Source: Beijerinckiaceae bacterium (GTDB lineage Bacteria; Pseudomonadota; Alphaproteobacteria; Rhizobiales; Beijerinckiaceae). From it: a stretch of 62,504 nt of DNA. This document shows positions 55,244 to 62,504 of this stretch, piece after piece; within the stretch, counting starts at the first letter, position 1; each line of letters begins with the position of its first letter. Under the pieces are notes generated by a model. It saw only the letters and a program-made list of their open reading frames with translations. It searched no databases and was not told the origin of the DNA. The translations under genes were made by a program, and so were the position numbers. The DNA lies in assembly GCA_019745195.1 (NCBI GenBank), contig JAIETL010000013.1:1-62504 (forward strand), written 5' to 3'.

Positions 55244-56749
55244 ATGGAAGATGCGCGATGGCCGGTGGCCGGCGGCGAGGTCGGCGTCATGCTGCGCGGC
55301 TGGAGCGGGGGAGAATGCCCGCTCGGCGCGCCGGCGACCTGGCCCGCGCCGCTCAAGGCTTCGCTGCAGCTTGTCCTGGCCTCGCCCGCTCCGATGGTGA
55401 TGTTCTGGGGCGAGACCGGCATCCTGCTCTATAACGACGCCTATGCCGTGATCGCCGGCGCCAAGCACCCACTGATCCTCGGCCGCAGCCTGTTCGACGC
55501 CTGGCCCGAGGTGACCGAGTTGCACCATACGGTGATGGCCACGGTCTATCGCGGCGGCGAACCGCTCTCATATCGCGATCTCTCGGTGGTGCTGCATCGC
55601 AATGGCATGGCCGAGGATGTCTGGCTGAACGTGGACTACAGTCCGATCTTCGCAGAGGACGGCAAGGCGCTCGGCGTGCTCGCGGTCGTCTTCGAGACGA
55701 CGGGCGTCATCAACGCACGGCAGGCGCGCGACGCAGCCGAGAAGGCTCTGCGCCGGCGCGAGCAGGAACTGGCCCAGGCGCAGAAGATCGGCCGGGTCGG
55801 CGGGCTCGAGGTCGATCTTCGCAACGGCTTTCGCAACAGGCGCTCGCCGGAATACCTGCTGATCCATGGTTTGCCGCCCGATGCGGCGCAGGAAAGCCAT
55901 GAGGATTGGGTCGCCCGCATCCATCCGCAGGACCGCGCCGCGACCGAGGCGCATTTCCGTGAAACGGTGCTGGGGTCAGCGCGCGACTATCAGGCCGAGT
56001 ATCGCATCATCCGCCCCAGCGACGGGCAGTTGCGCTGGATCTCGGCGCTGGCGCAAATCGAGCGCGACGAGACCGGCAAGGCGATTCGCCTGATCGGCGC
56101 GCATCTCGACATCACCGAGCGCAAGGAGGCCGAGGCGCGTCAGGCCCTGCTGATGCAGGAACTGGCGCATCGCGTGAAGAACTCGCTGGCGATGGTGCAG
56201 GCGATCGCCTCTCAGACGCTGCGCAATGCGCCGTCGATCGAGGTCGCACGGGAGACCTTCGGCGCGAGGCTGGCGGCGCTGTCGCGCGCGCATGATCTTC
56301 TCGTCGGCGGCGACTGGGCCAGCGCCTCGCTTGCCGCCATCGTGGAGAGCGTGATCGGCATCCAGGGCGAGCCCGAGCGCTTCACCACCGCCGGCCCCGA
56401 CATCGCGCTCGGCCCCAAGGCCGCGCTCGGGCTGACGCTGATCCTGCACGAACTGGCGACCAACGCCGTGAAGTATGGCGCGCTGTCCAACGCCACGGGC
56501 CGTGTCCGGCTGAACTGGCGGATCGATGAGATCGAGGGCGAGCCGCAGTTCAGGCTGCGCTGGCAGGAGAGCGACGGACCGCAGGTCGAGGCGCCGACCC
56601 GGCGCGGCTTCGGCTCGCGGCTGATCGAGCGTTCGTTCCCCTCGACCCGTTGCCTGATCGAGACCGCCTACCTGCCGGACGGCGTGCTGTTCACGCTGGA
56701 TGCCCCGCTCGCCACGCTGCGCGAGGGCGATGCCGAGGAGCGCGCCTGA
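55244..56749 (+). CDS. PAS-domain sensor histidine kinase of the HWE type
   Basis: 501 residues, no membrane segment, so a cytoplasmic sensor. PAS 1 at about 35-155 ('MVMFWGETGILLYNDAY'), PAS 2 at about 180-300 ending in 'LIGAHLDITERKEAEARQ'. The phosphoacceptor His is in 'LMQELAHRVKNSLAMVQAIASQTL', the HWE/HisKA_2 form; the N box is 'LILHELATNAVKYGALS', and the Trp-Glu of HWE is in 'LRWQESDGP', with 'RRGFGSRLIE' as the G-like box. No response regulator is adjacent, so it is an orphan. It may sense light, redox or a ligand; no cysteine typical of LOV (GRNCRFLQG) is present. Confidence 0.9.
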   Translation: MEDARWPVAGGEVGVMLRGWSGGECPLGAPATWPAPLKASLQLVLASPAPMVMFWGETGILLYNDAYAVIAGAKHPLILGRSLFDAWPEVTELHHTVMATVYRGGEPLSYRDLSVVLHRNGMAEDVWLNVDYSPIFAEDGKALGVLAVVFETTGVINARQARDAAEKALRRREQELAQAQKIGRVGGLEVDLRNGFRNRRSPEYLLIHGLPPDAAQESHEDWVARIHPQDRAATEAHFRETVLGSARDYQAEYRIIRPSDGQLRWISALAQIERDETGKAIRLIGAHLDITERKEAEARQALLMQELAHRVKNSLAMVQAIASQTLRNAPSIEVARETFGARLAALSRAHDLLVGGDWASASLAAIVESVIGIQGEPERFTTAGPDIALGPKAALGLTLILHELATNAVKYGALSNATGRVRLNWRIDEIEGEPQFRLRWQESDGPQVEAPTRRGFGSRLIERSFPSTRCLIETAYLPDGVLFTLDAPLATLREGDAEERA

Positions 56750-56773
56750 GACGGCCAGCGATACGCCCCTGAA

Positions 56774-56800
56774 CAAAAAAGCCCCCGCCGAAGCGGGGGC
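56774..56800 (-). terminator. Intrinsic terminator of the outer-membrane protein gene
   Basis: GCCCCCGC-CGAA-GCGGGGGC hairpin (56781-56800). Read on the minus strand it is followed by a run of T (complement of AAAAAA, 56775-56780). It lies 29-55 bp after the stop of the minus-strand barrel gene. Confidence 0.9.
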
Positions 56801-56828
56801 CGGATCGCGATGTCCGAGACGTCGGGTC

Positions 56829-57608
56829 TCAGAAGGTGCTGAAGCGGTAGTTCAGACCGGCGCGAACGATGTGGCCGTCATTGTCGAAGCGCGAGACATA
56901 GGATCCGGGAGCGAGCGCAAGGTTCTGCTGCACGACCGGGACCTTCTTGGTGCCGAGATCGTAATAAAGGTACTCGGCCTTGAGAGAGAGGTTGTTGGTG
57001 AAGGCATATTCGAGGCCGGCGCCGACAGTGTAGCCGACTTCGACGTCGCTTGAGCGGCCGATATAGTCGACCTGCGTCGGGACGGCGGCGTTGAAGAACG
57101 TCGCGCGGTTCGAGACGTCGCCATAGGCGAGACCGCCGGTGGCGTAGACCATGAAGCGGTCCATCGCATAGCCGACCTTCAGGCGGACGGTGCCGAGATA
57201 GTCCATCTCCTGGTTGAAGACGGAGTTGGCGCCGCTGGTGCCGACGCGCGAGGTGCGCGAGTTGATGTCGGTGTACTGGATGTCGGCCTCGGCGCCGATG
57301 ACCAGCGCGCCCATCTGGTAGTTGTAGCCGATCTGCGCGCCGCCGATGAAGCCGACCTCGTCATTGCCGATCGACGACGGACGACGCTCGGCCAGAACGT
57401 TGCCGATGGTGAAGGGCGCGGTGCCTTCGGTGCGGATCGTGTTGTCGGTGAAGACGGCGCCGGCGTTCACGCCGACGTAGAAGCCGGTCCAGGTGAAGAT
57501 CGGAGCGACGGGGGCATAGACCGGGCCCTTGCGCGACGGCAGGTCGGCTGCGAAGGCGGTGCCGCCGAGAGCGACGAGCGCCAGGGTGGCGAGGATACCT
57601 TTGGTCAT
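56829..57608 (-). CDS. Omp25/Omp31-like outer-membrane protein
   Basis: 259 residues from ATG 57608. The signal peptide MTKGILATLALVALGGTAFA is followed by 'ADLPSRKGPVYAPVAPIFTWTGFYVGVNAG', the start pattern of the Omp25/31 and heme-binding porin-like family in Hyphomicrobiales. Later strands include 'GFIGGAQIGYNYQMGALVIGAEAD' and 'GWTVGAGLEYAFTNNLSLKAEYLYYDLG'-like 'YTVGAGLEYAFTNNLSLKAEYLYYDLG' (key run LKAEYLYYDLG), ending 'RAGLNYRFSTF' with terminal Phe. An abundant structural barrel is likely: own terminator and a long leader region. Confidence 0.92.
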   Translation of the reverse strand: MTKGILATLALVALGGTAFAADLPSRKGPVYAPVAPIFTWTGFYVGVNAGAVFTDNTIRTEGTAPFTIGNVLAERRPSSIGNDEVGFIGGAQIGYNYQMGALVIGAEADIQYTDINSRTSRVGTSGANSVFNQEMDYLGTVRLKVGYAMDRFMVYATGGLAYGDVSNRATFFNAAVPTQVDYIGRSSDVEVGYTVGAGLEYAFTNNLSLKAEYLYYDLGTKKVPVVQQNLALAPGSYVSRFDNDGHIVRAGLNYRFSTF

Positions 57609-57951
57609 GGGAACTCCGAAGAACTGCTGGCGCTTGTCAGGCGGTGGTTGTCGCGTGCCAATCTGATGACGCAGACTGCATCCGGGCGCTATCGCATTCC
57701 TGCAACACCCGAAGGCAAATGCGTCGATTTTGAGCTGTTTCCCGAGATCACGCATCCGTGATCCGTCCCAAAAATGGACTACTCATGCCAGTTCCTAAGA
57801 ACTGTTAAGCTATTCGAGCTTCATGCGCCACGATTTTGACATAATTCGGCCTGCGCCAGGATGTGCCATGATCGGCGGGACATTAACGAACTCTTGCCGG
57901 CCGCGCAGAGACGCCGGCCCGGCATAACGGATTCGACGGGAGACCTTGAGC
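57609..57951. other. Intergenic region between divergent barrel and dioxygenase genes
   Basis: 343 bp. The half next to the barrel gene should contain its promoter and leader. The stretch 57700-57850 is richer in A and T than average (for example AACTGTTAAGC near 57801 and GACATAATTCGG near 57837). I see no ORF, hairpin with T-run or operator-like dyad of note. Confidence 0.5.
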
Positions 57952-58548
57952 ATGGAACAGCACGATCCCGACCGCAGACACCTGATCGCGACCCTCTCGG
58001 CGGCCGGTCTGGCGGCGCTGGCCCTGCCGCGCGACGCGCTGGCGCAAGCCGAGCCGCTGCCGCTGACCCCGTCCTGCGGCGCTCCGGCCGCCGCGACGAA
58101 GCGCCAGACGGAGGGACCGTTCTTCACGCCGGCCTCCCCGGCGAAGGCCGATCTGCGCGGCGATGGACCGGGCGATTTGCTGGTGCTTTCGGGTTTCGTG
58201 CTGACGCGGACATGCCGGCCGGTGCCGGGCGCGCTGCTCGATCTCTGGCACGCCGACAGCGCCGGCGCGTACGACAATGCCGGCTTTCGCTTTCGCGGTC
58301 ACCAGTTCAGCGACGCGCAGGGGCGCTATCAGTTCGTCACCCGCGTGCCGGGGCTCTATCCGGGGCGGACACGCCATTTCCACGTCAAGGTCAGGGCCGG
58401 CAACGGGCCGGTCCTGACGACGCAACTCTACTTTCCCGAAGAGGCCGCCAATGCGCGCGACGGGATCTTCGACCGCAGCCTGCTGATGCGGCTGAGCCCG
58501 GCGCAAGGGGGCCGGCTCGGCCGCTTCGACTTCGTCATCGCCGCCTGA
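57952..58548 (+). CDS. Exported intradiol ring-cleavage dioxygenase-like protein
   Basis: 198 residues from ATG 57952 (GGGAG 9 nt upstream). The N-terminus 'DRRHLIATLSAAGLAALALP' with twin Arg and hydrophobic run suggests Tat export. The following fold is that of intradiol dioxygenases: 'TEGPFFTPASPAKADLR', 'PVPGALLDLWHADSAGAYDN', 'QFVTRVPGLYPGRTRHFHVKV'. Ferric ligands Tyr (AYDN and LYPG) and His-x-His (HFH) are present. Cytoplasmic family members open catechol rings; exported members have unknown substrates. No aromatic degradation gene is adjacent. Confidence 0.85.
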   Translation: MEQHDPDRRHLIATLSAAGLAALALPRDALAQAEPLPLTPSCGAPAAATKRQTEGPFFTPASPAKADLRGDGPGDLLVLSGFVLTRTCRPVPGALLDLWHADSAGAYDNAGFRFRGHQFSDAQGRYQFVTRVPGLYPGRTRHFHVKVRAGNGPVLTTQLYFPEEAANARDGIFDRSLLMRLSPAQGGRLGRFDFVIAA

Positions 58549-58587
58549 CGCGAGGAGCTCGCGACCGGCGGCGACCGAAATGACATC

Positions 58588-59280
58588 TCAGGCGACGAGA
58601 TGCGCGTTCTGCGGAAAGAGGATTCGTCGCGCCTCGTCGTCGAATTCCGTCTTGAACGCAAAACGATCCTTCAGCGCCACCGCGCGCTGCGCCGCCGGCC
58701 GCGCCGAAATCTCGTCGAGATGGCGCTTCACATGCGGGAACATCGCAGCCCAGTCCTCGCCGATGGCGAAGCCCAGCCGCGTCGCCCAGCCCCAGACCGA
58801 CATGTCGATCAGCGTGTAGGCGTCACCCAGCATGTAGCGGCGCTTGGCCAGTTGCGCATCGATGATGCCCCAGTGGCGCTCGGCCTCTCGGGCGTAGCGG
58901 TTGATCGCGTAGGGCAGCTTCTCCGGCGCGAAGCGGGAGAAATGCACCGCCTGGCCGCAATAGGGCCCGATGCCGGTGGCGACGAACATCAGCCAAGAGA
59001 GCATCTCGCCACGAGCCTTGGGCGTGTTCTCCGGCAGGAACTGGCCGGTCTTTTCGGCGAGGTAGAGCAGGATCGCGTTGCTGTCGAAGATGGTCGCGTC
59101 GCCATCGGTCAGCACGGGCGTCTTGGCGTTGGGGTTGAGCGCCACGAACTCCGGCTTGAACTGGTCGCCCTTGCGGGTATCGACCGGCACGAGTTCGTAA
59201 GGCGTGCCCGTCTCCTCCAGGAACAGGGCGATCTTCGCGGGGTTCGGCGAGGGGTGGTAATAGAGTTTTATCACGAGCAT
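58588..59280 (-). CDS. Glutathione S-transferase family protein
   Basis: 230 residues from ATG 59280. Thioredoxin-like N-terminal domain, 'KLYYHPSPNPAKIALFLEETG' at the start, the cis-Pro region 'NPNAKTPVLTDGD' near 50 and 'IFDSNAILLYLAEKTGQFLP' near 65 with the glutathione-contacting Asp-Ser; helical C-terminal domain from about 95. The 'PNPxK' form resembles YfcG-like or disulfide-bond oxidoreductase GSTs. Cytoplasmic. It converges on the dioxygenase-like gene (39-bp gap). Confidence 0.9.
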   Translation of the reverse strand: MLVIKLYYHPSPNPAKIALFLEETGTPYELVPVDTRKGDQFKPEFVALNPNAKTPVLTDGDATIFDSNAILLYLAEKTGQFLPENTPKARGEMLSWLMFVATGIGPYCGQAVHFSRFAPEKLPYAINRYAREAERHWGIIDAQLAKRRYMLGDAYTLIDMSVWGWATRLGFAIGEDWAAMFPHVKRHLDEISARPAAQRAVALKDRFAFKTEFDDEARRILFPQNAHLVA

Positions 59281-59463
59281 CGTCTCCCAGGCCCGGCGCC
59301 ATCCGGCCGGTTCGGCGCGCAGCATAGGCAGCGGCCGATGCTCGCGCCCATCAAGAATGCGTTGTCGGCCATGCCGGCGGCGCAGGGCGCGCCTGTCTCG
59401 CATGCGCGGGAAGCCTGTGCTATCGCGCGGCTGTTCCGGAATGCCATGCCCTGAAGGTCCGCC

Positions 59464-60978
59464 ATGCCGATCCGCCCCGTGATGCTGATGATCCTCGACG
59501 GCTGGGGCTGGCGCGAGGAAGCCGAGAACAACGCGGTCAGGCTGGCCCACACGCCGCATTTCAACCGGCTCTGGGCCTCGTCTCCGCATGCCTTCCTGAA
59601 GACGTCCGGGCTCGATGTCGGCCTGCCCGAGGGGCAGATGGGCAATTCCGAGGTCGGCCACCTCAATCTCGGGGCCGGCCGCGTCGTGATGCAGGACCTG
59701 CCCCGGATCAACGCCGCGATCGCCGATGGCTCGATCACGGCGCGCGTGGACGCCTCCGGGCTGATCGACGCGCTGCGCGCCAGCGGCGGAACCTGCCATC
59801 TGATCGGGCTGGTCTCTCCCGGCGGCGTCCATGCGCATCAGGACCACGCGCTGGCATTGGCCCGCGTGCTGACGCAGGCCGGCATCCCGGTCGCAGTGCA
59901 TGTCTTTACCGACGGACGCGATACGCCGCCGCAATCGACCGCCGGCTTTCTCGCGAGCTTCACAGCCGGACTGCCGGAAGGCGCGCACATCGCCACCGTC
60001 AGTGGCCGCTATTTCGCCATGGACCGCGACCATCGCTGGGAGCGCGTCGAGAAGGCCTGGGCTGCGATCGCGCTCGGCGAGGGCCGACACTTCGCCGATG
60101 CGCAGTCGGCGATCGCCAGCGCTTATGCGGAGGGAACGACCGACGAGTTCGTCGTCCCGGCCGCGATCGGCGGCTATTCAGGCATTCGGGACGGCGACGG
60201 GCTGCTCTCGTTCAATTTCCGCTCCGACCGCATCCGCGAGATCCTCTCGCCCCTGCTGGAGCCGGATTTCGCCGCCTTTGCGCGCCCTTGCATGCCCAGG
60301 CTCGCCAGCGCGGTCAGCATGACCTCCTACGGCGCAGAGCTCGACGCGCTGATGCCGCATCTCTTCGCGCCGCAGAGCCTGGCCCACGGGCTCGGCGAAA
60401 CTGTCGCCAGCGCCGGGCTGCGCCAGATCAGGCTGGCCGAGACCGAAAAGTATCCGCACGTCACCTACTTTTTCAACGGCGGCGACGAGGTTCCCAATCC
60501 CGACGAGGAGCGCGTCATGGCGCCCTCCCCCAAGGTCGCAACCTATGACCTGAAGCCGGAGATGTCGGCGGTCGAGTTGACCGACCGCGCCGTAGAGGCG
60601 ATCGCGTCCGGCCGCTTCGACCTGATCGTGCTGAACTTCGCCAATCCCGACATGGTCGGCCATACCGGCGTGCTATCGGCCGCGATCACGGCCTGCGAGA
60701 CGGTCGATGCCGGGCTCGGCCGTATCGCGGCGGCGATTGAGCAGGCCGGAGGGGCGCTCCTCGTCACCGCCGACCACGGCAACGCCGAGCTGATGGTCGA
60801 TCCGCTCACCGGCGCGCCCCACACCGCCCACACCACCAATCCCGTTCCGGTCATGCTGATCGGCGGTCCGTCCGGGGCACTGGCCGATGGCAGGCTCGCC
60901 GATGTTGCGCCGACGCTTCTGGCGCTGCTCGGCGTGATGCAGCCGGCCGAAATGACCGGCCGCTCGCTGCTGCGCTGA
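59464..60978 (+). CDS. gpmI: 2,3-bisphosphoglycerate-independent phosphoglycerate mutase
   Basis: 504 residues. The phospho-serine is S62 in 'QMGNSEVGHLNLGAGR'; metal ligands are Asp in 'MLMILDGWGWRE' at the start, 'TDGRDTPP' near 150, 'NFANPDMVGHTG' near 395 and 'VTADHGNAELMVD' near 435. It interconverts 3- and 2-phosphoglycerate in glycolysis and gluconeogenesis, with two Mn ions. It is a single unit; a family A repeat follows 5 bp after the stop. Divergent from the GST gene. Confidence 0.97.
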   Translation: MPIRPVMLMILDGWGWREEAENNAVRLAHTPHFNRLWASSPHAFLKTSGLDVGLPEGQMGNSEVGHLNLGAGRVVMQDLPRINAAIADGSITARVDASGLIDALRASGGTCHLIGLVSPGGVHAHQDHALALARVLTQAGIPVAVHVFTDGRDTPPQSTAGFLASFTAGLPEGAHIATVSGRYFAMDRDHRWERVEKAWAAIALGEGRHFADAQSAIASAYAEGTTDEFVVPAAIGGYSGIRDGDGLLSFNFRSDRIREILSPLLEPDFAAFARPCMPRLASAVSMTSYGAELDALMPHLFAPQSLAHGLGETVASAGLRQIRLAETEKYPHVTYFFNGGDEVPNPDEERVMAPSPKVATYDLKPEMSAVELTDRAVEAIASGRFDLIVLNFANPDMVGHTGVLSAAITACETVDAGLGRIAAAIEQAGGALLVTADHGNAELMVDPLTGAPHTAHTTNPVPVMLIGGPSGALADGRLADVAPTLLALLGVMQPAEMTGRSLLR

Positions 60979-60983
60979 CCTTG

Positions 60984-61060
60984 CCGTCATTGCGAGCGCA
61001 GCGAAGCAATCCAGCGTCTCGCGCCGACATCTGGATTGCTTCGCTGCGCTCGCAAAGACG
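60984..61060. repeat. Dispersed palindromic repeat, family A (copy 3)
   Basis: 77 bp. Left arm CCGTCATTGCGAGCGCAGCG, right arm CGCTGCGCTCGCAAAGACG with one changed base against the other copies (CAAAGACG for CAATGACG). Directly behind gpmI. Confidence 0.88.
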
Positions 61061-61111
61061 AAGGGCGCGGCTCGCGCCGCGCCCCCCGCACAATTACGAT
61101 GGCATGTACGA

Positions 61112-62020
61112 TCAGTACTTGCGGACCACATGCGGGGCCGGCGCGTAGGCGACCGGGCGCTCGACGGGGCCGCAGCACTCCGGCTCGCCAAAATTCCAGC
61201 GCATGCCGATCTTGATGTCGTGGCTGTCGATTTCCTTGGCCTTGAGCGGGCCGTAGGTCTCGTTGCGGAAGGCGTTGCGGATCGGGCCCGACTGCGCATC
61301 GCCGAGATTGAGGTAGCGATAGCCGACTTCGAGGGTGAGGTTCTTGTTCACCTCGTAGCCGACGCCGGCCATCAGCGCCCAGGCCACGCCCGACTTGTCG
61401 CCCTTCGAGGCGGTGCCCAGCGTCGGCTGGATGACCGAGGAGAACGCGCCGGTCGGATCAGGGTAGTTGATGCCCTGGTCGGTCAGGCCGGAGATGGTGT
61501 TGCTGGCATAGCCGATGCCGGCGCCGATATAGGGCGTCAGGCAGTTCCAGGTGCCGAGATCGACATAGGCGTTGAACAGGGCGACCATCGAGGTCAGGTT
61601 GCCCTTGTAGGTGTTGGTCAGGCGGCCGGGCCGGCCGAAGCTGTTGGTGAAGTCGATGCTGTCGCTGACGCCAACGGTCGAGCCGCCGCGATACTCGAAC
61701 GTGCCATCGACGCGGAACCAGTTGTTGAAGCGATAGCCGACGCCGGCCCCGCCGAAGAAAGCGCTGCTGCGCTCCTCCTTGCCGAAGAAGGTGGCGTTGG
61801 CCTGACGCGCCTCGCGCTGGTCGTATTTGCCGACGGTGACGGCGCTGACGCCGACATCGCCGCGCAGATACCAGCCGCTGCCGATCGAGCCCTTCAGACC
61901 AAGCGGTTCATGGGGCGGCGGCGGAGGCGGCGGCGCATAAGGGTAATCGGCGGCGTTGGCGAGCGCGGACGCGCTGACGGCCATCGCGCCTGCCAAAGCG
62001 AGGGTTTTCAGGCTGCCCAT
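61112..62020 (-). CDS. Outer-membrane beta-barrel protein with proline-rich leader
   Basis: 302 residues from ATG 62020. Signal peptide 'LALAGAMAVSASALANAADYPY', then a run of eight prolines ('YAPPPPPPPHEP') before the barrel. Barrel-like strands include 'GWYLRGDVGVSAVTVG', 'GAGVGYRFNNWFRVDGTFEYRGG', 'YIGAGIGYASNTIS' and 'MAGVGYEVNKNLTLEVGYRYLNLGD'. A pair of Cys ('PECCGPVERP') precedes the end. Distantly related to the Omp25-like gene at 56829. Structural or unknown role. Confidence 0.87.
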   Translation of the reverse strand: MGSLKTLALAGAMAVSASALANAADYPYAPPPPPPPHEPLGLKGSIGSGWYLRGDVGVSAVTVGKYDQREARQANATFFGKEERSSAFFGGAGVGYRFNNWFRVDGTFEYRGGSTVGVSDSIDFTNSFGRPGRLTNTYKGNLTSMVALFNAYVDLGTWNCLTPYIGAGIGYASNTISGLTDQGINYPDPTGAFSSVIQPTLGTASKGDKSGVAWALMAGVGYEVNKNLTLEVGYRYLNLGDAQSGPIRNAFRNETYGPLKAKEIDSHDIKIGMRWNFGEPECCGPVERPVAYAPAPHVVRKY

Positions 62021-62195
62021 GGCAGTGTCCTTCGTGTTTGCGCAGCGCAAGAAACGCAAGCCCGCGCGAGTTACCGACGAGAAGGACGATGCCAGTGATT
62101 TCTTAAACGAGACTTAACCTTAGGAATTAACCTCAAGAAAGTCTGAAGGGCGGAGCTTTACTTACGAATGCGTTAACATCGACAACTGCCTCAAT

Positions 62196-62274
62196 CGTCA
62201 TTGCGAGCGGAGCGAAGCAATCCAGCGGGCGTAGAGCGAAACGCTGGATTGCTTCGCTCCGCTCGCAATGACGG
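62196..62274. repeat. Dispersed palindromic repeat, family A (copy 4)
   Basis: 79 bp: CGTCATTGCGAGCGGAGCGAAG pairs with its complement at the right (one strand of 20 at a time); inner GCAATCCAGCG / CGCTGGATTGC. It lies between the barrel gene's upstream region and the glmM stop. Confidence 0.9.
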
Positions 62275-62294
62275 GAGGGACTTCGCCCGCGACC

Positions 62295-62504
62295 TCAGGC
62301 CGCCGCCTTCGTCACCGCATCCACGACATCGTCCACCGCGCGCTCGACAAGGTCGCGGTCGTCACCCTCGGCCATGACGCGGATCACCGGCTCGGTGCCC
62401 GACGGGCGGATCACGAGGCGGCCCGCCGCTCCGAGCATCTGGGTCGCGGCCTCGATGGCGTTGACGACCGGCTGCTCCTTGAGCGGCTGCCCCCGGCCGT
62501 AGCG
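62295..62504 (-). CDS. glmM: Phosphoglucosamine mutase, C-terminal 69 residues
   Basis: Only the 3' end is in the window; the start lies to the right. The visible part contains '[21 protein letters not shown]', the phosphate-binding RPSGTEP loop of the phosphohexomutase family, and ends in a helix '[18 protein letters not shown]'. GlmM converts glucosamine 6-phosphate to glucosamine 1-phosphate for cell-wall precursors. The distinction from phosphomannomutase cannot be proved from this tail, but the MAEGDD form favours GlmM. Confidence 0.85.
   Translation of the reverse strand, partial: RYGRGQPLKEQPVVNAIEAATQMLGAAGRLVIRPSGTEPVIRVMAEGDDRDLVERAVDDVVDAVTKAAA

Overview
The window is GC-rich, densely coded chromosomal DNA of an alphaproteobacterium, most likely Hyphomicrobiales and close to Bosea. 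That guess rests on gene content I recognise by eye: a TIGR02301-type secreted protein, Omp25/31-like barrels with a mature 'ADLPSRK' start, a RibBX hybrid, an ECF42/DGPF pair, a BioY transporter, and several families of long dispersed palindromic repeats. No rRNA, CRISPR array or prophage is visible. Two tRNAs, one complete insertion sequence and about 60 protein genes are supported. Products are named from motifs and remembered families; no database search was run.

Layout. 1-5.1 kb: two convergent amidohydrolases (the first cut by the window edge; the second behind a pair of palindromic operators), tRNA-Gln and tRNA-Pro, a tiny lipoprotein, bioY and a metallo-beta-lactamase-fold hydrolase. 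5.2-15.2 kb: DUF1499 protein, acyl-CoA ligase with divergent MarR regulator, amidase, a Cys-cluster protein, class III aminotransferase, phosphoesterase, L,D-transpeptidase and an HDAC-like deacetylase. 15.4-22.7 kb: an HTH-RibBX fusion behind a 21-bp dyad, aroC, a vapBC module, and a 1334-residue Pls-like NRPS. 22.9-32.5 kb: phosphatase, folP-folB-folK, mazEF (3' overlap with folK), fabI, a LysR/nitronate monooxygenase pair, then a minus-strand cluster pdxH-SDR-nudix-TIGR02301. 32.7-41.1 kb: DnaJ-like protein, a decayed duplicate of the fabI 5' end, dihydroorotase-like protein, ygfZ-tag-HD hydrolase with 4-bp overlaps, a TadG-like protein and malate synthase.

41.1-44.1 kb is the most unusual stretch. 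A minus-strand operon encodes a 280-residue protein with a 'PRVPAG..EGGRWT' linker and a Cys/His-rich C-terminal domain that looks like an HNH-type nuclease toxin. It overlaps by 4 bp a 123-residue gene, and a second, tandem, paralogous 124-residue gene follows. I read these as toxin plus two immunity genes. A complete 1321-bp IS3-family element, with a 4-bp target duplication, has landed between the immunity genes and has cut the second one away from its Shine-Dalgarno sequence.

44.5-62.5 kb: nudix hydrolase, porin-like protein, the glutathione-dependent formaldehyde pathway (class III alcohol dehydrogenase, S-formylglutathione hydrolase), YciI/ECF42 sigma pair, idonate/gluconate dehydrogenases, formate-THF ligase, an HWE-type histidine kinase, two more outer-membrane barrels, an intradiol-dioxygenase-like protein, GST, cofactor-independent phosphoglycerate mutase, and the 3' end of glmM.

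The core genes suggest an organism able to handle formaldehyde/formate (adh, fghA, fhs) and to grow on C2 compounds (malate synthase; isocitrate lyase is not in view). Accessory content is concentrated in toxin-antitoxin pairs (vapBC, mazEF), the Pls-like synthetase, and the toxin-immunity-IS locus.
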